This document shows, piece by piece, positions 9,240-17,641 of a stretch of DNA of 64,000 bases. A program made the translations under genes and the position numbers. The stretch lies in contig NZ_JACYXK010000020.1 of assembly GCF_014842975.1 (NCBI RefSeq), positions 62,001-126,000 on the forward strand, in the 5' to 3' direction. Below the pieces are notes generated by a model, which saw only the letters and a program-made list of their open reading frames with translations, was not told where the DNA came from and ran no database searches. Every line of letters begins with the position of its first letter. The stretch's first letter is position 1. Source of the stretch: Rhodanobacter sp. DHB23 (GTDB taxonomy: Bacteria > Pseudomonadota > Gammaproteobacteria > Xanthomonadales > Rhodanobacteraceae).

Positions 9240-9631
9240 GCGGCACCTCCACAGGTCAGCACGCAGGCCCAGACGACGACGACCAGCAGCAGGCTGACGA
9301 TCACCGACAGCCAGCTCGAACGCACGAACTGCGGGATCGCATAACCCGCGCCGGCGTCCTGCAGCAGGTGACGGGTGCCGTTGCACAGGTGGTAGAACAG
9401 CGCCCAGCTCCAGCCGACCAGCAGGACCATGCCCAGCGGGCTGCCGATGCAGACCTTGAACTGGTCGAAGGCGGCTTCGCCGGCGGCCAGCGAGAGCAGG
9501 CCCCACACCACCAGCAGCGTGCCCACGGCCAACGCGATGCCGGTGGCACGATGCAGGATGGAGGTCACCATCTGCACTTGCCACTTGTAGATCTGTATGT
9601 GCGGAGAGAGCGGTCGTCGCGTGTCTGCCAT
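9236..9631 (-). CDS. sdhC: Succinate dehydrogenase cytochrome b556 subunit
   Basis: Haem-binding membrane subunit of complex II. The 131-residue protein shows the two family signatures, RPLSPHIQIYKWQ...SILHRATG near the N-terminus and HLCNGTRHLLQDAG in the second helix, where His ligates haem b. Three transmembrane helices are visible. It overlaps sdhD by four bases and is preceded at about 85 bases by sdhAF4. Confidence 0.96.
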   Translation of the reverse strand: MADTRRPLSPHIQIYKWQVQMVTSILHRATGIALAVGTLLVVWGLLSLAAGEAAFDQFKVCIGSPLGMVLLVGWSWALFYHLCNGTRHLLQDAGAGYAIPQFVRSSWLSVIVSLLLVVVVWACVLTCGGAA

Positions 9632-9716
9632 GGCGGCTATCCTGAAGTGGAATCGCTGAAGCTGCCTGCCAAGCCGAACCGCCTCCGCACGACGACCCCT
9701 GCCGTCGCGCGACGCA

Positions 9717-9890
9717 TCAGAAATCGATGCAGCGCCCGTTCTTCTCCCAATCGCCGTAGCGGGTGGGATCGAGCGCCGGCCGCTCCGTCGCCGCCTTCTC
9801 CCCCGCGGGTCGCGCGGGCACGGCCACGGTTTCCGCCGGAGCGGAAGCGGGACTGGATTCGGTTGGGCGGGAAGTGTCGGACATGGTCAT
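9717..9890 (-). CDS. SdhAF4-type (DUF1674) succinate dehydrogenase assembly factor
   Basis: A protein of about 57 residues with a disordered Pro/Ala-rich N-terminus and the diagnostic C-terminal motif DPTRYGDWEKNGRCIDF of the DUF1674/SdhAF4 family, which binds flavinylated SdhA and protects it before assembly. The start is uncertain: ATG at 9890 (MTMSDTS) or 9884 (MSDTS); neither has a clear Shine-Dalgarno. It is the first gene of the sdh operon, so both small assembly factors (SdhAF4 and SdhE) flank the four structural genes. Confidence 0.88.
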   Translation of the reverse strand: MTMSDTSRPTESSPASAPAETVAVPARPAGEKAATERPALDPTRYGDWEKNGRCIDF

Positions 9891-9941
9891 CGCAAGCGGC
9901 GGGAGATTAATACTTGCGGCAATGCCGCACAACCTTGACTA

Positions 9942-10200
9942 AGAGCCTGTCCAGTATCTCCGCGTTGCCTTGCCGTGGCCATCGAGTGGCAGTGCGTGGC
10001 GCAGCGCCTGCCCGGTTTGGCAGGCCAAGCCGCGTGCCACTGCATGGCGGCCATGGCAAGGCAACCCATGAGGATCGGGTCTGTTTGCGCGCACGCCGGC
10101 GTCATCACCCGGTCGTGGACGAACGTCCACTTCCCTATTCACCTGGCCTGCGCGCAAACAGCTCCCAGTGCGTGCGATCCGGAGATAGCTGGACAGGCCC
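9942..10200. repeat. Palindromic dispersed element, copy A
   Basis: About 259 bp, bounded by AGAGCCTGTCCAGTATCTCC at the left and GGAGATAGCTGGACAGGCCC at the right (imperfect terminal inverted repeats). Inside are two hairpins. Hairpin I has outer arms GTTGCCTTGCCGTGGCC/GGCCATGGCAAGGCAAC and apical stem CCTGCC/GGCAGG. Hairpin II has 13-bp arms CTGTTTGCGCGCA/TGCGCGCAAACAG enclosing GTGGACG-AA-CGTCCAC. It fills the gap between the divergent sdhAF4 and ygfZ, so it may affect both promoters. Copies B and C are at 19196 and 48944. Confidence 0.85.
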
Positions 10201-10253
10201 CGAGATCGCGACGACTTGCGCTCTGCCCCTGCCGGCCACATCTTGATCCGCCT

Positions 10254-11057
10254 ATGTCGACTCCCCGCCCCGCCGAAACCCTGCTGATCGAAGGCCCCGA
10301 TGCGCTCGCCTTCGCGCACGCGCAATTCAGCAGCAACGTCCAATCGCTCGCCATCGGCGCGTGGCAGTTCAGCGCGTGGCTGAATGCCCAGGGACGCGTG
10401 CGCGTGCTGTTCCATCTCGTGCGCCTCGACGAGCAACGCCTGTTGCTGCTGCTGCGCGGCGGCGAAGCGGATGCGCTGCGCGAAGCACTGCGCCGCTACG
10501 TGTTCCGCTCCAGACTCACGATCACCGCCTCGCCGTGGCGCGTGCCATCCATCGCTGCCGCGCTGCCACTGCATGAAGCACTCGTCGCACGGAACGACAT
10601 CGTGCTTGGCTGCGGCGCGCACGGCTTGCGCATCGCCACGGACGGTGAAGGCGACGTGCGTTGGCGATTGCCGCAACTGCAACTCGGCTGGCCGTGGCTG
10701 CCTCCTTCGACACTCGACACCCTGTTGCCACCCGCGTTGTCGCTGCATCGCCTGCACGCCGTCGCCATCGACAAGGGCTGCTACCCCGGCCAGGAGATCG
10801 TTGCGCGACTGCACTGGCGTGGCGGACACAAACGGCACCTGTGCACAGTGCAGCTGGCATACGACGCGACACCCGGCACCACGTTGCACCGCGAAGGCCA
10901 CGACGTCGGCGTGCTGCTCGATGTCATCGCGCACGACAACTGCATCGATGCACTCGCCGTAGTGAATGACGACATCATGTCGGTGTCCGCAGACGACGCC
11001 ACGCCGCAGTTCGACGACGAGCTCGTACTGCGCTTGCAACATCGATGGGAGAATTGA
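10254..11057 (+). CDS. ygfZ: Folate-binding YgfZ-like iron-sulfur cluster protein
   Basis: YgfZ is a GcvT-like tetrahydrofolate-binding protein that supports assembly or repair of certain iron-sulfur enzymes. The 267-residue protein has the signature KGCYPGQEIVAR, whose Cys is essential in the family, near residue 180, and an N-terminal GcvT-type fold (FAHAQFSSNVQSL). Start at 10254 (MSTPRPAETLL) is preferred because the frame upstream lies in the repeat element. It is divergent from the sdh operon, whose SdhB needs three Fe-S clusters, which suits the neighbourhood. Confidence 0.9.
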   Translation: MSTPRPAETLLIEGPDALAFAHAQFSSNVQSLAIGAWQFSAWLNAQGRVRVLFHLVRLDEQRLLLLLRGGEADALREALRRYVFRSRLTITASPWRVPSIAAALPLHEALVARNDIVLGCGAHGLRIATDGEGDVRWRLPQLQLGWPWLPPSTLDTLLPPALSLHRLHAVAIDKGCYPGQEIVARLHWRGGHKRHLCTVQLAYDATPGTTLHREGHDVGVLLDVIAHDNCIDALAVVNDDIMSVSADDATPQFDDELVLRLQHRWEN

Positions 11058-11519
11058 TTCGCACATCGTCGCGCATCCGTGAACAATCGTTCACTTTCGT
11101 CATCGATTTGTGTGAGTTTGGGGTGAATCGAAACGACGCGGCACTTGCCGCGAAAAAAAACCGCCGCTAGGCTCCCCCAATCCTTTTGGCCCGACACCCG
11201 TCATCGGTGCGGCAGAAACACGCGACGAACCGGAAGATTCCGAATCGGCGCGACCCGGTGAAGACCACCGGATGGAACAACCGCCTGAGTGCGGAAAACG
11301 TCGCAGGCTACACGGCACAGGTACCGCGCAACGCCGCGACAACATCCTTCGATCGGCACAGAGACACCGCCATTCGAACGCCACAATCCCGTGGCACTTC
11401 GCCCAGCCACAAGTTTCGGTTGCGCGATTCAATCCAGGTGGAACGGCCTGCCCGCCCGTCCACCGCAACGGCGCAAAGGACAACGCATCGTCCGCGCGTA
11501 CAGCACGCTGGAGGCAGAA
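11058..11519. other. 462-bp intergenic region with no convincing gene
   Basis: I find no frame with a family match, tRNA, or recognisable structured RNA. It contains a near-perfect palindrome at 11079-11094, a GCGGC/GCCGC hairpin next to an A8 run near 11138-11158, and a Shine-Dalgarno GGAGG just before the next gene. An unrecognised small RNA or a long leader is possible but unsupported. Confidence 0.5.
11079..11094. promoter_or_regulatory. Near-perfect palindrome after ygfZ
   Basis: GTGAACAATCGTTCAC has 6-bp arms and a 4-base centre. Its symmetry suits a dimeric repressor operator, but it lies 20 bases after the ygfZ stop and is followed by TTTCGT, so it could equally be a weak terminator hairpin. 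The regulator is not identifiable. Confidence 0.3.
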
Positions 11520-11954
11520 ATGAAACTTTCCATGTTGTTGTGGCTGACCACCCTGATGCCACAACCCGTCGCAAACCAGGCCTGCCTGGCGACGACGGTG
11601 TACCTGGAGGCGCGCAGCCAACCCACCGTCGGCCAGATGGCCGTTGCCGAAGTGGCGATGCGCCGCCGCGAACGTGGTCAATGGGGCGGCACGGTGTGCG
11701 AGGTCGTGATGGCGCCGCACCAGTTCGCCACCACCACCACACCCGGCTCGTTCGAGATCAACAGCCTCGACTCCTTCCACAAGGCGTGGGAGATCGCAGG
11801 CCAGACGATCCACGACTGGCAATTGCCGGCAAACCGGCGCCGCCTTCTGGTGCCGCACGCCGATCACTTCGCGACCGCCGCGGTGACTCCCGCATGGTCG
11901 CGCAACAAGACCGGCATCACCATCGGCGACCACACGTTCTACGCGGTAAATTGA
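11520..11954 (+). CDS. SleB-like cell wall hydrolase (Hydrolase_2 family)
   Basis: A 144-residue protein with a short hydrophobic N-terminus (MKLSMLLWLTTLMPQ) followed by the Hydrolase_2 fold: CLATTVYLEARSQPTVGQMAVAEV contains the conserved Glu of YxEAR, and WSRNKTGITIGDHTFYAV is the usual C-terminal end. Members cleave peptidoglycan, as in SleB of spore formers; proteobacterial ones are probably cell-wall remodelling enzymes. The start at 11520 follows GGAGG at good spacing. Whether the N-terminus is a cleaved signal or an anchor is not clear. Confidence 0.8.
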   Translation: MKLSMLLWLTTLMPQPVANQACLATTVYLEARSQPTVGQMAVAEVAMRRRERGQWGGTVCEVVMAPHQFATTTTPGSFEINSLDSFHKAWEIAGQTIHDWQLPANRRRLLVPHADHFATAAVTPAWSRNKTGITIGDHTFYAVN

Positions 11955-11969
11955 ATCAACGGAAGCCAC

Positions 11970-12000
11970 AAAAAATGCCCTCTTGCGAGAGCATTTTTCA
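11970..12000. terminator. Bidirectional intrinsic terminator
   Basis: Stem ATGCCCTCT/AGAGCAT (two-base bulge) with loop TGCG, flanked by AAAAA on the left and TTTTTCATTT on the right, so it has a T-tract on each strand. It lies between the converging SleB-like gene and the glycine-zipper gene at 12041. Confidence 0.8.
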
Positions 12001-12040
12001 TTTGGACGTCCAGACATCCATCCGTCCAGACAGCTAACCA

Positions 12041-12532
12041 TCACATCGGATAGACGAGCCCGTTGGCGATCTGCACGTAATCGCCGTTGCGCACGCGTGG
12101 GTCCTCGCGCTGCGTCACCGTGGCGTACTGGCCATTGTCCAGCCGTATCACGATGCGCCACGCGTTGCTGCCGCCGCCGGAGTTCTGTCCGATCTGGTTG
12201 CCGACGACGCCACCCGCCAATGCGCCCACCACCGTGGTGGCCGTGCGGCCATCACCCTTGCCGATGGTGCTGCCGAGTACGCCGCCGGCCACCGCGCCGA
12301 TCACCGCGCCCAGCGCGCCGCCATTCGGGTTGCCGTTGTCGATGTACACCGGCCGCACGTCCTGCACCACGCCACATCCCTGCTGGCAACGGGCGTAGCC
12401 CGCGCCATAGGCCTGACCGTAGCCCTGGCGATAGCCGCCATTGCCGTAGCCCGGATTGGTGACGCAACCGGACAGCGCCAGCCCGATCGCAAGCGCGATC
12501 GCCGGAACCATGCCACGCATGAATGCGTTCAT
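12041..12532 (-). CDS. Glycine-zipper outer-membrane lipoprotein (SlyB/Rick_17kDa-like)
   Basis: A 163-residue lipoprotein: signal MRGMVPAIALAIGLALSGC with lipobox LSGC, a Gly/Tyr/Gln-rich linker (YGNGGYRQGYGQAYGAGY), then two glycine-zipper helices GAVIGAVAGGVLGSTIG and TVVGALAGGVVGNQIGQ, and a small beta C-terminal region ending GLVYPM. The family is anchored in the outer membrane and is associated with envelope stability. The same strand carries a related gene just upstream (12560), 27 bases away, so the two are probably cotranscribed. Confidence 0.85.
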   Translation of the reverse strand: MNAFMRGMVPAIALAIGLALSGCVTNPGYGNGGYRQGYGQAYGAGYARCQQGCGVVQDVRPVYIDNGNPNGGALGAVIGAVAGGVLGSTIGKGDGRTATTVVGALAGGVVGNQIGQNSGGGSNAWRIVIRLDNGQYATVTQREDPRVRNGDYVQIANGLVYPM

Positions 12533-12559
12533 CGCGATGCTCCTTCGACTTCCATTGGA

Positions 12560-13165
12560 TCAGCGCGCATCCGAAACGGCTGTCACGCCTTCCTGCACCT
12601 GCACGCGATCGCCCGGATCGTGGTCCATGCGCGTGGTGCGCGTGACGCCGTTGTACACGTACTGCACGTCGTAGCCGACGATCTTGTCGCTGCCGGCGAC
12701 CGTATTGCACTGGCGCTGCACCGACTGCGTCACCTGCGGCTGATGATGGGCATTCTCGATGCGGTTGCCGGCGTAGCCACCGCCCACCGCGCCAGCCACC
12801 GTGGCCAGGGTGTTGCCCTTGCCGCCGCCGACCATGTGGCCAAGCAGGCCGCCGGCCACCGCGCCGATCGCGGTACCGGCGACGTTATGCTGATCCTTCG
12901 GCGGCGCCGCCTGGTTGACCACCACGTCGTGGCAGACCTGCTGCGACGCGCTCGTCGAATGCACCGGCGTCACGCTGACCACCTGGGCATACTGCGGGCC
13001 GGCCGGCGCCGCCGGGGCGACCGGAGCAGCCGCGGGTGCTGGCGCCGACGAAGCCGCCTGCGCCACCTGCGTGCCGGCATCGGCGCTGCGGTTGCAGGCC
13101 GACAGCCCGACGGCCAGCGCGGCCGCGATACCGACATTGAGTGCATTGACCATTAGCTTTTTCAT
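12560..13165 (-). CDS. Glycine-zipper 2TM lipoprotein
   Basis: A 201-residue protein starting MKKLMVNALNVG after a strong GAGGAGGAG ribosome site; the signal peptide ends at lipobox LSAC (VGLSACNRSADAG). An Ala/Pro-rich spacer leads to the glycine-zipper pair GTAIGAVAGGLLGHMVGGG and TVAGAVGGGYAGNRIE. The C-terminal part has two Cys (QQVC and RQC) that could form a disulfide. Upstream in-frame Met codons are rejected because the ribosome site and the signal peptide fix the start. It probably forms an operon with the gene at 12041. Confidence 0.85.
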   Translation of the reverse strand: MKKLMVNALNVGIAAALAVGLSACNRSADAGTQVAQAASSAPAPAAAPVAPAAPAGPQYAQVVSVTPVHSTSASQQVCHDVVVNQAAPPKDQHNVAGTAIGAVAGGLLGHMVGGGKGNTLATVAGAVGGGYAGNRIENAHHQPQVTQSVQRQCNTVAGSDKIVGYDVQYVYNGVTRTTRMDHDPGDRVQVQEGVTAVSDAR

Positions 13166-13335
13166 GACTCTCCTCCTCTGTTTGTGTTGCGGTCGCGATG
13201 CCGCGGGCATGCAGTTTCTCGCGGCCCTCACATCCATTGAACCTTCATGATTCTGAATAACGCCGGACCGGACGCTACACTAACTTCACCCGGTCCACTG
13301 CCAGCCACGGCACAGAAACGGAGGCCGATCGCGCC

Positions 13336-14115
13336 GTGCCAGTCGACAGCCACGTCCACCTCGACGACCAAGCATTCGACGCCGACCGCGCACAGGTGCT
13401 GCAACGCGCGAACGACGCCGGCGTGCGGCAGTTGGTGATCCCCGCCGTGGACGCGGCGAGCTGGCCGCGCATCCGCGAACTTTGCGCAACCCGTCCAACC
13501 ATGCTGTTCCCCGCCTACGGCCTGCATCCGCTGTACCTGCGTCAGCATGCGCCCGGCGATGTCGACGCCCTGTCGTCATGGTGCGCCTCAAGCGACGCTG
13601 TCGCCATCGGCGAGATCGGGCTGGATTTCCATCAACCCGACCTCGATCCCGACCTGCAGCGCGACTACTTCGCGCGGCAACTGGCGCTGGCCCGCGAACT
13701 CGGCCTGCCGGTGATCGTGCACGCACGGCAGGCACTGGAGGAAGTCATCCTCACCCTGCGACGCCATCCGGGCGTGTGCGGCGTGGTGCACAGCTTCTCC
13801 GGCAGCGAAGAACAGGCGCGAAGGCTGTGGCAACTCGGTTTCCTGGTCGGCATCGGCGGCCCGGTGACCTACGACCGCGCACAGCGCCTGCGCCGCATCG
13901 TCGCCAACATGCCCGGCGAATTCCTGCTGCTGGAAAGCGACGCCCCGGATCAGCCCGACGCGGGCCATCGCGGCCAGCGCAACGAACCGGCGCGCGTCGC
14001 CGAGGTGTTGCGCTGCGTGGCCGCTCTGCGCGGCGAAGCGGAACGCGACGTGGCCGCCGCCACCGCCGCGAACGCCCGACGCCTGTTCCACCTGCCCGCC
14101 CCCGGACTCGACTGA
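13336..14115 (+). CDS. TatD-family metal-dependent hydrolase (DNase)
   Basis: A 259-residue TIM-barrel hydrolase with the TatD ligands: DSHVHLD at the N-terminus, AIGEIGLDFH, PVIVHAR, VVHSFSG and LESDAPD. TatD proteins are 3'-5' DNases acting in DNA repair; the paralogues YcfH and YjjV share the motifs, so the precise subgroup is open. The start is a GTG at 13336, close to GGAGG. It is followed by the marR operon on the same strand. Confidence 0.9.
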   Translation: MPVDSHVHLDDQAFDADRAQVLQRANDAGVRQLVIPAVDAASWPRIRELCATRPTMLFPAYGLHPLYLRQHAPGDVDALSSWCASSDAVAIGEIGLDFHQPDLDPDLQRDYFARQLALARELGLPVIVHARQALEEVILTLRRHPGVCGVVHSFSGSEEQARRLWQLGFLVGIGGPVTYDRAQRLRRIVANMPGEFLLLESDAPDQPDAGHRGQRNEPARVAEVLRCVAALRGEAERDVAAATAANARRLFHLPAPGLD

Positions 14116-14157
14116 CCCGCGACCAGGCACTTGCGCCGCGCTTCCGCGCGCGCCACA

Positions 14158-14177
14158 ATTTCATTCACCAGTGAAAT
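14158..14177. promoter_or_regulatory. Candidate MarR operator upstream of the efflux operon
   Basis: ATTTCATTCACCAGTGAAAT has inverted ends ATTTCA/TGAAAT, and the overlapping TTCAT/ATGAA pair extends the symmetry. It lies 13 bases before the marR start in an otherwise GC-rich area. MarR-family regulators usually bind such AT-rich palindromes over their own promoter. Confidence 0.55.
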
Positions 14178-14190
14178 ATGAATTGATGAA

Positions 14191-14715
14191 ATGACACTGC
14201 TCGGCAATTGCATGGCGATGATGGACGAGGGCATCGGGCGCATGCGCGAGGCCATTTCGCACCTTCCCGCCGAACAGGCCACGCTGTGCCGGCTGATGTC
14301 GATGGTAGGCAAGCGCATGGACGAGGGGCTGGAGGAAAAGCTCAAGCCGCATCAGCTCAACCACAGCGAGTTCCTCACCCTGATGATGCTGTACAGCCGC
14401 CCGGACGGCAGCTCCACGCCGGGTGAACTGTGCGAGTTCACTTCGCAGGGAAGCACCAACATGACGCGCATCGGCAACACGCTGGTAAAGCGCGGCCTGA
14501 TCTCGCGCGGCGCCAGCGCCGAGGACCGCCGCTGCGTGGTGATGCGCATCTCTGCCGCCGGACGTCGTTTCGTGCTGAAGATGCTGCCGCCGATGTTCCC
14601 CCGCCTGGAGGCGATGTTCGCCGGCTTCAGCGCCACCGAACGCAGCCAGCTCAGCCGCCTCCTGCGCAAGCTCGCCAACAACCTCGACCAGCTCGACGCG
14701 GAGGACGCGTCGTGA
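14191..14715 (+). CDS. MarR-family transcriptional regulator of an efflux operon
   Basis: A 174-residue winged-helix regulator. The recognition region reads LNHSEFLTLMMLYSRPDG, then STPGELCEFTSQGSTNMTRI, KRGLISR and DRRCVVMRISAAG, which is the standard MarR wing. It precedes an outer membrane factor, emrA and emrB on the same strand with short gaps, the arrangement of mprA/emrR-emrAB. It probably represses the operon until a toxic compound binds, acting at the palindrome just upstream (inference). Confidence 0.9.
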   Translation: MTLLGNCMAMMDEGIGRMREAISHLPAEQATLCRLMSMVGKRMDEGLEEKLKPHQLNHSEFLTLMMLYSRPDGSSTPGELCEFTSQGSTNMTRIGNTLVKRGLISRGASAEDRRCVVMRISAAGRRFVLKMLPPMFPRLEAMFAGFSATERSQLSRLLRKLANNLDQLDAEDAS

Positions 14716-14726
14716 AGGAGCCCAAG

Positions 14727-16241
14727 ATGACCCTCGCCCCGCCACGCCCGCGCGCAGCCATGGCGCTTGCCGTCATGCTGGCGCTCGCCGGCTGCGCATT
14801 CGCGCCGCCGAAGCTGCAGCACCCCGCGCTGCGCGACGACGTGCCGCTGGCCGGCCTGCAGGGCACCGCCGTCGCCGGCTGGCCGGCCACCGACTGGTGG
14901 CACGGCTACGACGATCCGCAACTCGACGACCTGATGGCCACGGCCTTGGGCCAGTCGCCCGACCTCAGGCAGGCGCAGAGCCGCGTGCACACCGCCGAAC
15001 AGTCGGTGAAGCTCGCCGCCGCGCAGGCCGGGCTGAGCATCAACGGCAGCGCGCAGGTCGCCCGGCAACGGCTGAGCGAACACGGCCTGATGCCGCCGCA
15101 GCTGCTCGGCTTCACCTGGTACAACCAGGCCGACCTCGGCGTGCAGTTCGAGTACGACTTCGACTGGTGGGGCAAGAAGCGCGCCGCGATCGAAAGCGCG
15201 CTGGACCAGGCGCACGCCGCCGAGGCCCAGCGCAGCGAAGCCGCGCTGACGCTGCAGAACGCGGTGGCCGGCACCTATTTCGGCTGGCTGGCCGACGAGG
15301 CGCGCCTGGCCCTGGCCGGGCAATCGCTGGCCGTGCAGCAGCGCCTGCTTCGAATCGCCGAGCTGCGCGTGCGGCAGGGCGTGGACCTGCCCGACACCGT
15401 GCAGGAGGCGCGTGCGCGCATCGCCGGTGTGGAACAGGCGCAGACGGCACTGGAAAGCTCGGCGAAGATCCGCAAGGTGGCGCTGGCCGCCCTGCTCGGC
15501 GTCACGCCCGAGCAGTTGCCGGCACTGTCGCCGCGCCCGCTCCCGGCGATCCACGGCGGTCTGCCCGCCGATGCGAAGCTCGACCTGATCGCCCGCCGCC
15601 CCGACATCGTCGCCAGCCGCTGGCAGGTCGAGTCGGCGCTGCAGCAGACCGACGCGGCGCGCGCGCAATTCTTCCCCGACGTCAGCATCACCGCGCTGGC
15701 CGGCCTGTCCAGCACCAACCAGGCCGCGCCGGCGCTGTTCGGCGGCGGCGGCTCGGGCAACCTCGGCAACGTGTTCAGCGCGGGCAGCCGCGTGTTCGGC
15801 CTCACGCCCGCGTTGCACCTGCCGATCTTCGAAGGCGGCCGCCTGAAGGCCGCCTACGGCATCAGCCGCGCCCAGCTCGACGACGCGGTGGCGCAATACA
15901 ACGCCTCGGTGTTCCATGCCGCCCGCGAAGTCGCCAGCCAGGCACTGGCCGCCGAGCAGTTGGCCGCGACCCGCCAGCAGCAGCAACAGCAGGTCGACGC
16001 CAACGAACAACTCGGCAACACCGCGCGCTCGCGCCTGCAACGCGGCGTGACCGATGCCCGCGAAAGCCTCGCCGCGCAGGCGCAGTTGCTGCAGCAACAG
16101 GACCAGGCCATCGCCCTGCATGCGCAGGCGCTGGGTACCGACCTCGACCTCATCAAGGCGCTGGGCGGCGGCTATCGCCTGCCCGCCGACGCCGACGCGA
16201 ATTCCTCTTCCACGAACAGCCACCGGAGCCCAAGCCCATGA
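14727..16241 (+). CDS. Outer membrane efflux lipoprotein, NodT/OprM family
   Basis: TolC-like channel of a tripartite pump. The 504-residue protein has a lipoprotein signal (AVMLALAGCAF), then WWHGYDDPQLDDLMATAL, the usual start of the NodT family, and two OEP repeats with long alpha-helical segments; LPIFEGGRLKAAYGISRAQLDDAV is the conserved second-repeat motif. ATG at 14727 gives the signal peptide directly. Its stop overlaps the emrA start (ATGA). Confidence 0.92.
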   Translation: MTLAPPRPRAAMALAVMLALAGCAFAPPKLQHPALRDDVPLAGLQGTAVAGWPATDWWHGYDDPQLDDLMATALGQSPDLRQAQSRVHTAEQSVKLAAAQAGLSINGSAQVARQRLSEHGLMPPQLLGFTWYNQADLGVQFEYDFDWWGKKRAAIESALDQAHAAEAQRSEAALTLQNAVAGTYFGWLADEARLALAGQSLAVQQRLLRIAELRVRQGVDLPDTVQEARARIAGVEQAQTALESSAKIRKVALAALLGVTPEQLPALSPRPLPAIHGGLPADAKLDLIARRPDIVASRWQVESALQQTDAARAQFFPDVSITALAGLSSTNQAAPALFGGGGSGNLGNVFSAGSRVFGLTPALHLPIFEGGRLKAAYGISRAQLDDAVAQYNASVFHAAREVASQALAAEQLAATRQQQQQQVDANEQLGNTARSRLQRGVTDARESLAAQAQLLQQQDQAIALHAQALGTDLDLIKALGGGYRLPADADANSSSTNSHRSPSP

Positions 16242-17440
16242 GCGCCACCGAGTCCACCCTGCCGCAGGGCGCCAATGACAGTGGCCTTGCCGCCAAGGAT
16301 CCGCCCAAGCGCCGCCGCGCGCTGCTGATCGTGACGACGGTCTTCGTACTCGCCGCCCTGGCCTGGTTCCTGCTGTGGAAGTTCGTGTTCGCCAACCGCG
16401 AGAACACCGACAACGCCTACGTGGGCGGCAACCAGGTGGGCATTTCCGCACAGGTGCCCGGCACCGTGGTCGCGGTGCTCACCGACGACACGCAGCACGT
16501 CGATGCCGGCCAGGTGCTGGTGAAGCTCGATCCCACCGACGCCGACGTGCGCCTGCGCCAGGCGCGCAGCGCTCTGGCGCTCGCCGTGCGCCAGGTGCGC
16601 GGCCAGACCGACAGCGCCAGCGGCGCCGATGCCGCGGTGGCGGCGCGCAAGGTCGACCTGGCGAAGGCCGAGGCCGACCTCAAGCGCCACCTGCCGCTGG
16701 TGGCCGCGCAGGCGGAATCGCCCGAGATCGTGCAGCACCTGCGCGATGCCGTGGCCGGCGCACAGGCCGCGCTGGATGCGGCGCAGGCGCAGGCGCAGTC
16801 CGCCCATGCGGCCATCGCCGGCACCGACACCGCCGGCAATCCGGCCGTGCAGCAGGCGCGCGCCAACTTCCGCGCCGCCTGGGTGGCCGCGCAGCGCAAC
16901 ACCATCGTGGCACCGGTGTCCGGCTATGTGGCCCAGCGCAGCGTGCAGCTCGGCAACAGCGTGTCGCCCGGCCAGCCGCTGATGAGCGTGATCCCGCTGC
17001 ACCAGCTGTGGGTGGACGCCAACTTCAAGGAAAACCAGCTGGGCCGCATCCGCATCGGCCAGCCGGCGACCATCACCACCGACCTCTACGGCAGCAAGGT
17101 GGAATACCACGGCAAGGTGATCGGCCTGGGCGCCGGCACCGGCAGCGTGTTCTCGCTGCTGCCCGCGCAGAACGCCACCGGCAACTGGATCAAGGTGGTG
17201 CAGCGCGTGCCGGTGCGCATCGCGCTGGACGACCAGGAGCTCGACCGGCATCCGCTGCGCGTGGGCCTGTCCGCCGACGTCACCGTGGACGTCAGCCAGG
17301 ACCAGGGCAAGGTGCTGGCTGCCGGCCCGGCGCAGCCCGCCGCCGAGACCAATGTGTACGACGCCATCGCCAGCCAGGCCGATGCCGAGGCCGACAAGGT
17401 GATCGCGGCCAACCTCGGTGCCGGCGGCAAGTCGCGTTGA
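16238..17440 (+). CDS. emrA: EmrA-type membrane fusion protein
   Basis: Periplasmic adaptor linking EmrB to the outer membrane factor. The 400-residue protein has one N-terminal transmembrane helix (about residues 28-48), the family motif RENTDNAYVGGNQVGISAQVPGTV, a lipoyl half-motif, a coiled-coil hairpin (about 95-210) and the second lipoyl part NTIVAPVSGYVAQRSVQLGN, followed by VDANFKENQLGRIRIGQPA, which is diagnostic for EmrA/HlyD adaptors. Coupled to the gene before it by a four-base overlap. Confidence 0.94.
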   Translation: MSATESTLPQGANDSGLAAKDPPKRRRALLIVTTVFVLAALAWFLLWKFVFANRENTDNAYVGGNQVGISAQVPGTVVAVLTDDTQHVDAGQVLVKLDPTDADVRLRQARSALALAVRQVRGQTDSASGADAAVAARKVDLAKAEADLKRHLPLVAAQAESPEIVQHLRDAVAGAQAALDAAQAQAQSAHAAIAGTDTAGNPAVQQARANFRAAWVAAQRNTIVAPVSGYVAQRSVQLGNSVSPGQPLMSVIPLHQLWVDANFKENQLGRIRIGQPATITTDLYGSKVEYHGKVIGLGAGTGSVFSLLPAQNATGNWIKVVQRVPVRIALDDQELDRHPLRVGLSADVTVDVSQDQGKVLAAGPAQPAAETNVYDAIASQADAEADKVIAANLGAGGKSR

Positions 17441-17446
17441 TGTCCT

Positions 17447-17600
17447 GTCCGTCATACCGGCGCAGGCCGGACAAGCGCTTCGCGCGCAGAACGCCCGCAG
17501 GGCGGCCCCAGAGGGGCGAGCGAAGCGAGTCATCCAGGGCCTCCCCGCCGCCAAACGCAAAGACACTGGACTCCGGCTTGCGCCGGAGTGACGGCCAAAG
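17447..17600. repeat. Inverted repeat between emrA and emrB
   Basis: GTCATACCGGCGCAGGCCGG near 17452 faces CCGGCTTGCGCCGGAGTGAC near 17573, forming the ends of an imperfect inverted repeat, with GCCCGCAGGGCGGCC inside. The arms resemble the common intergenic GTCATTCCGGC repeats of GC-rich proteobacteria. It separates two genes that must be cotranscribed, so it is presumably tolerated as spacer. Confidence 0.65.
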
Positions 17601-17641
17601 CAGTCCCACCCCATAGCTCCAGACACCCGCGCGAGCACCGC

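Noticed and set aside
9942-10200. Coding start of ygfZ upstream at 9975
   Set aside because: The extra N-terminus would come entirely from the repeat element; the family-like start is at 10254.
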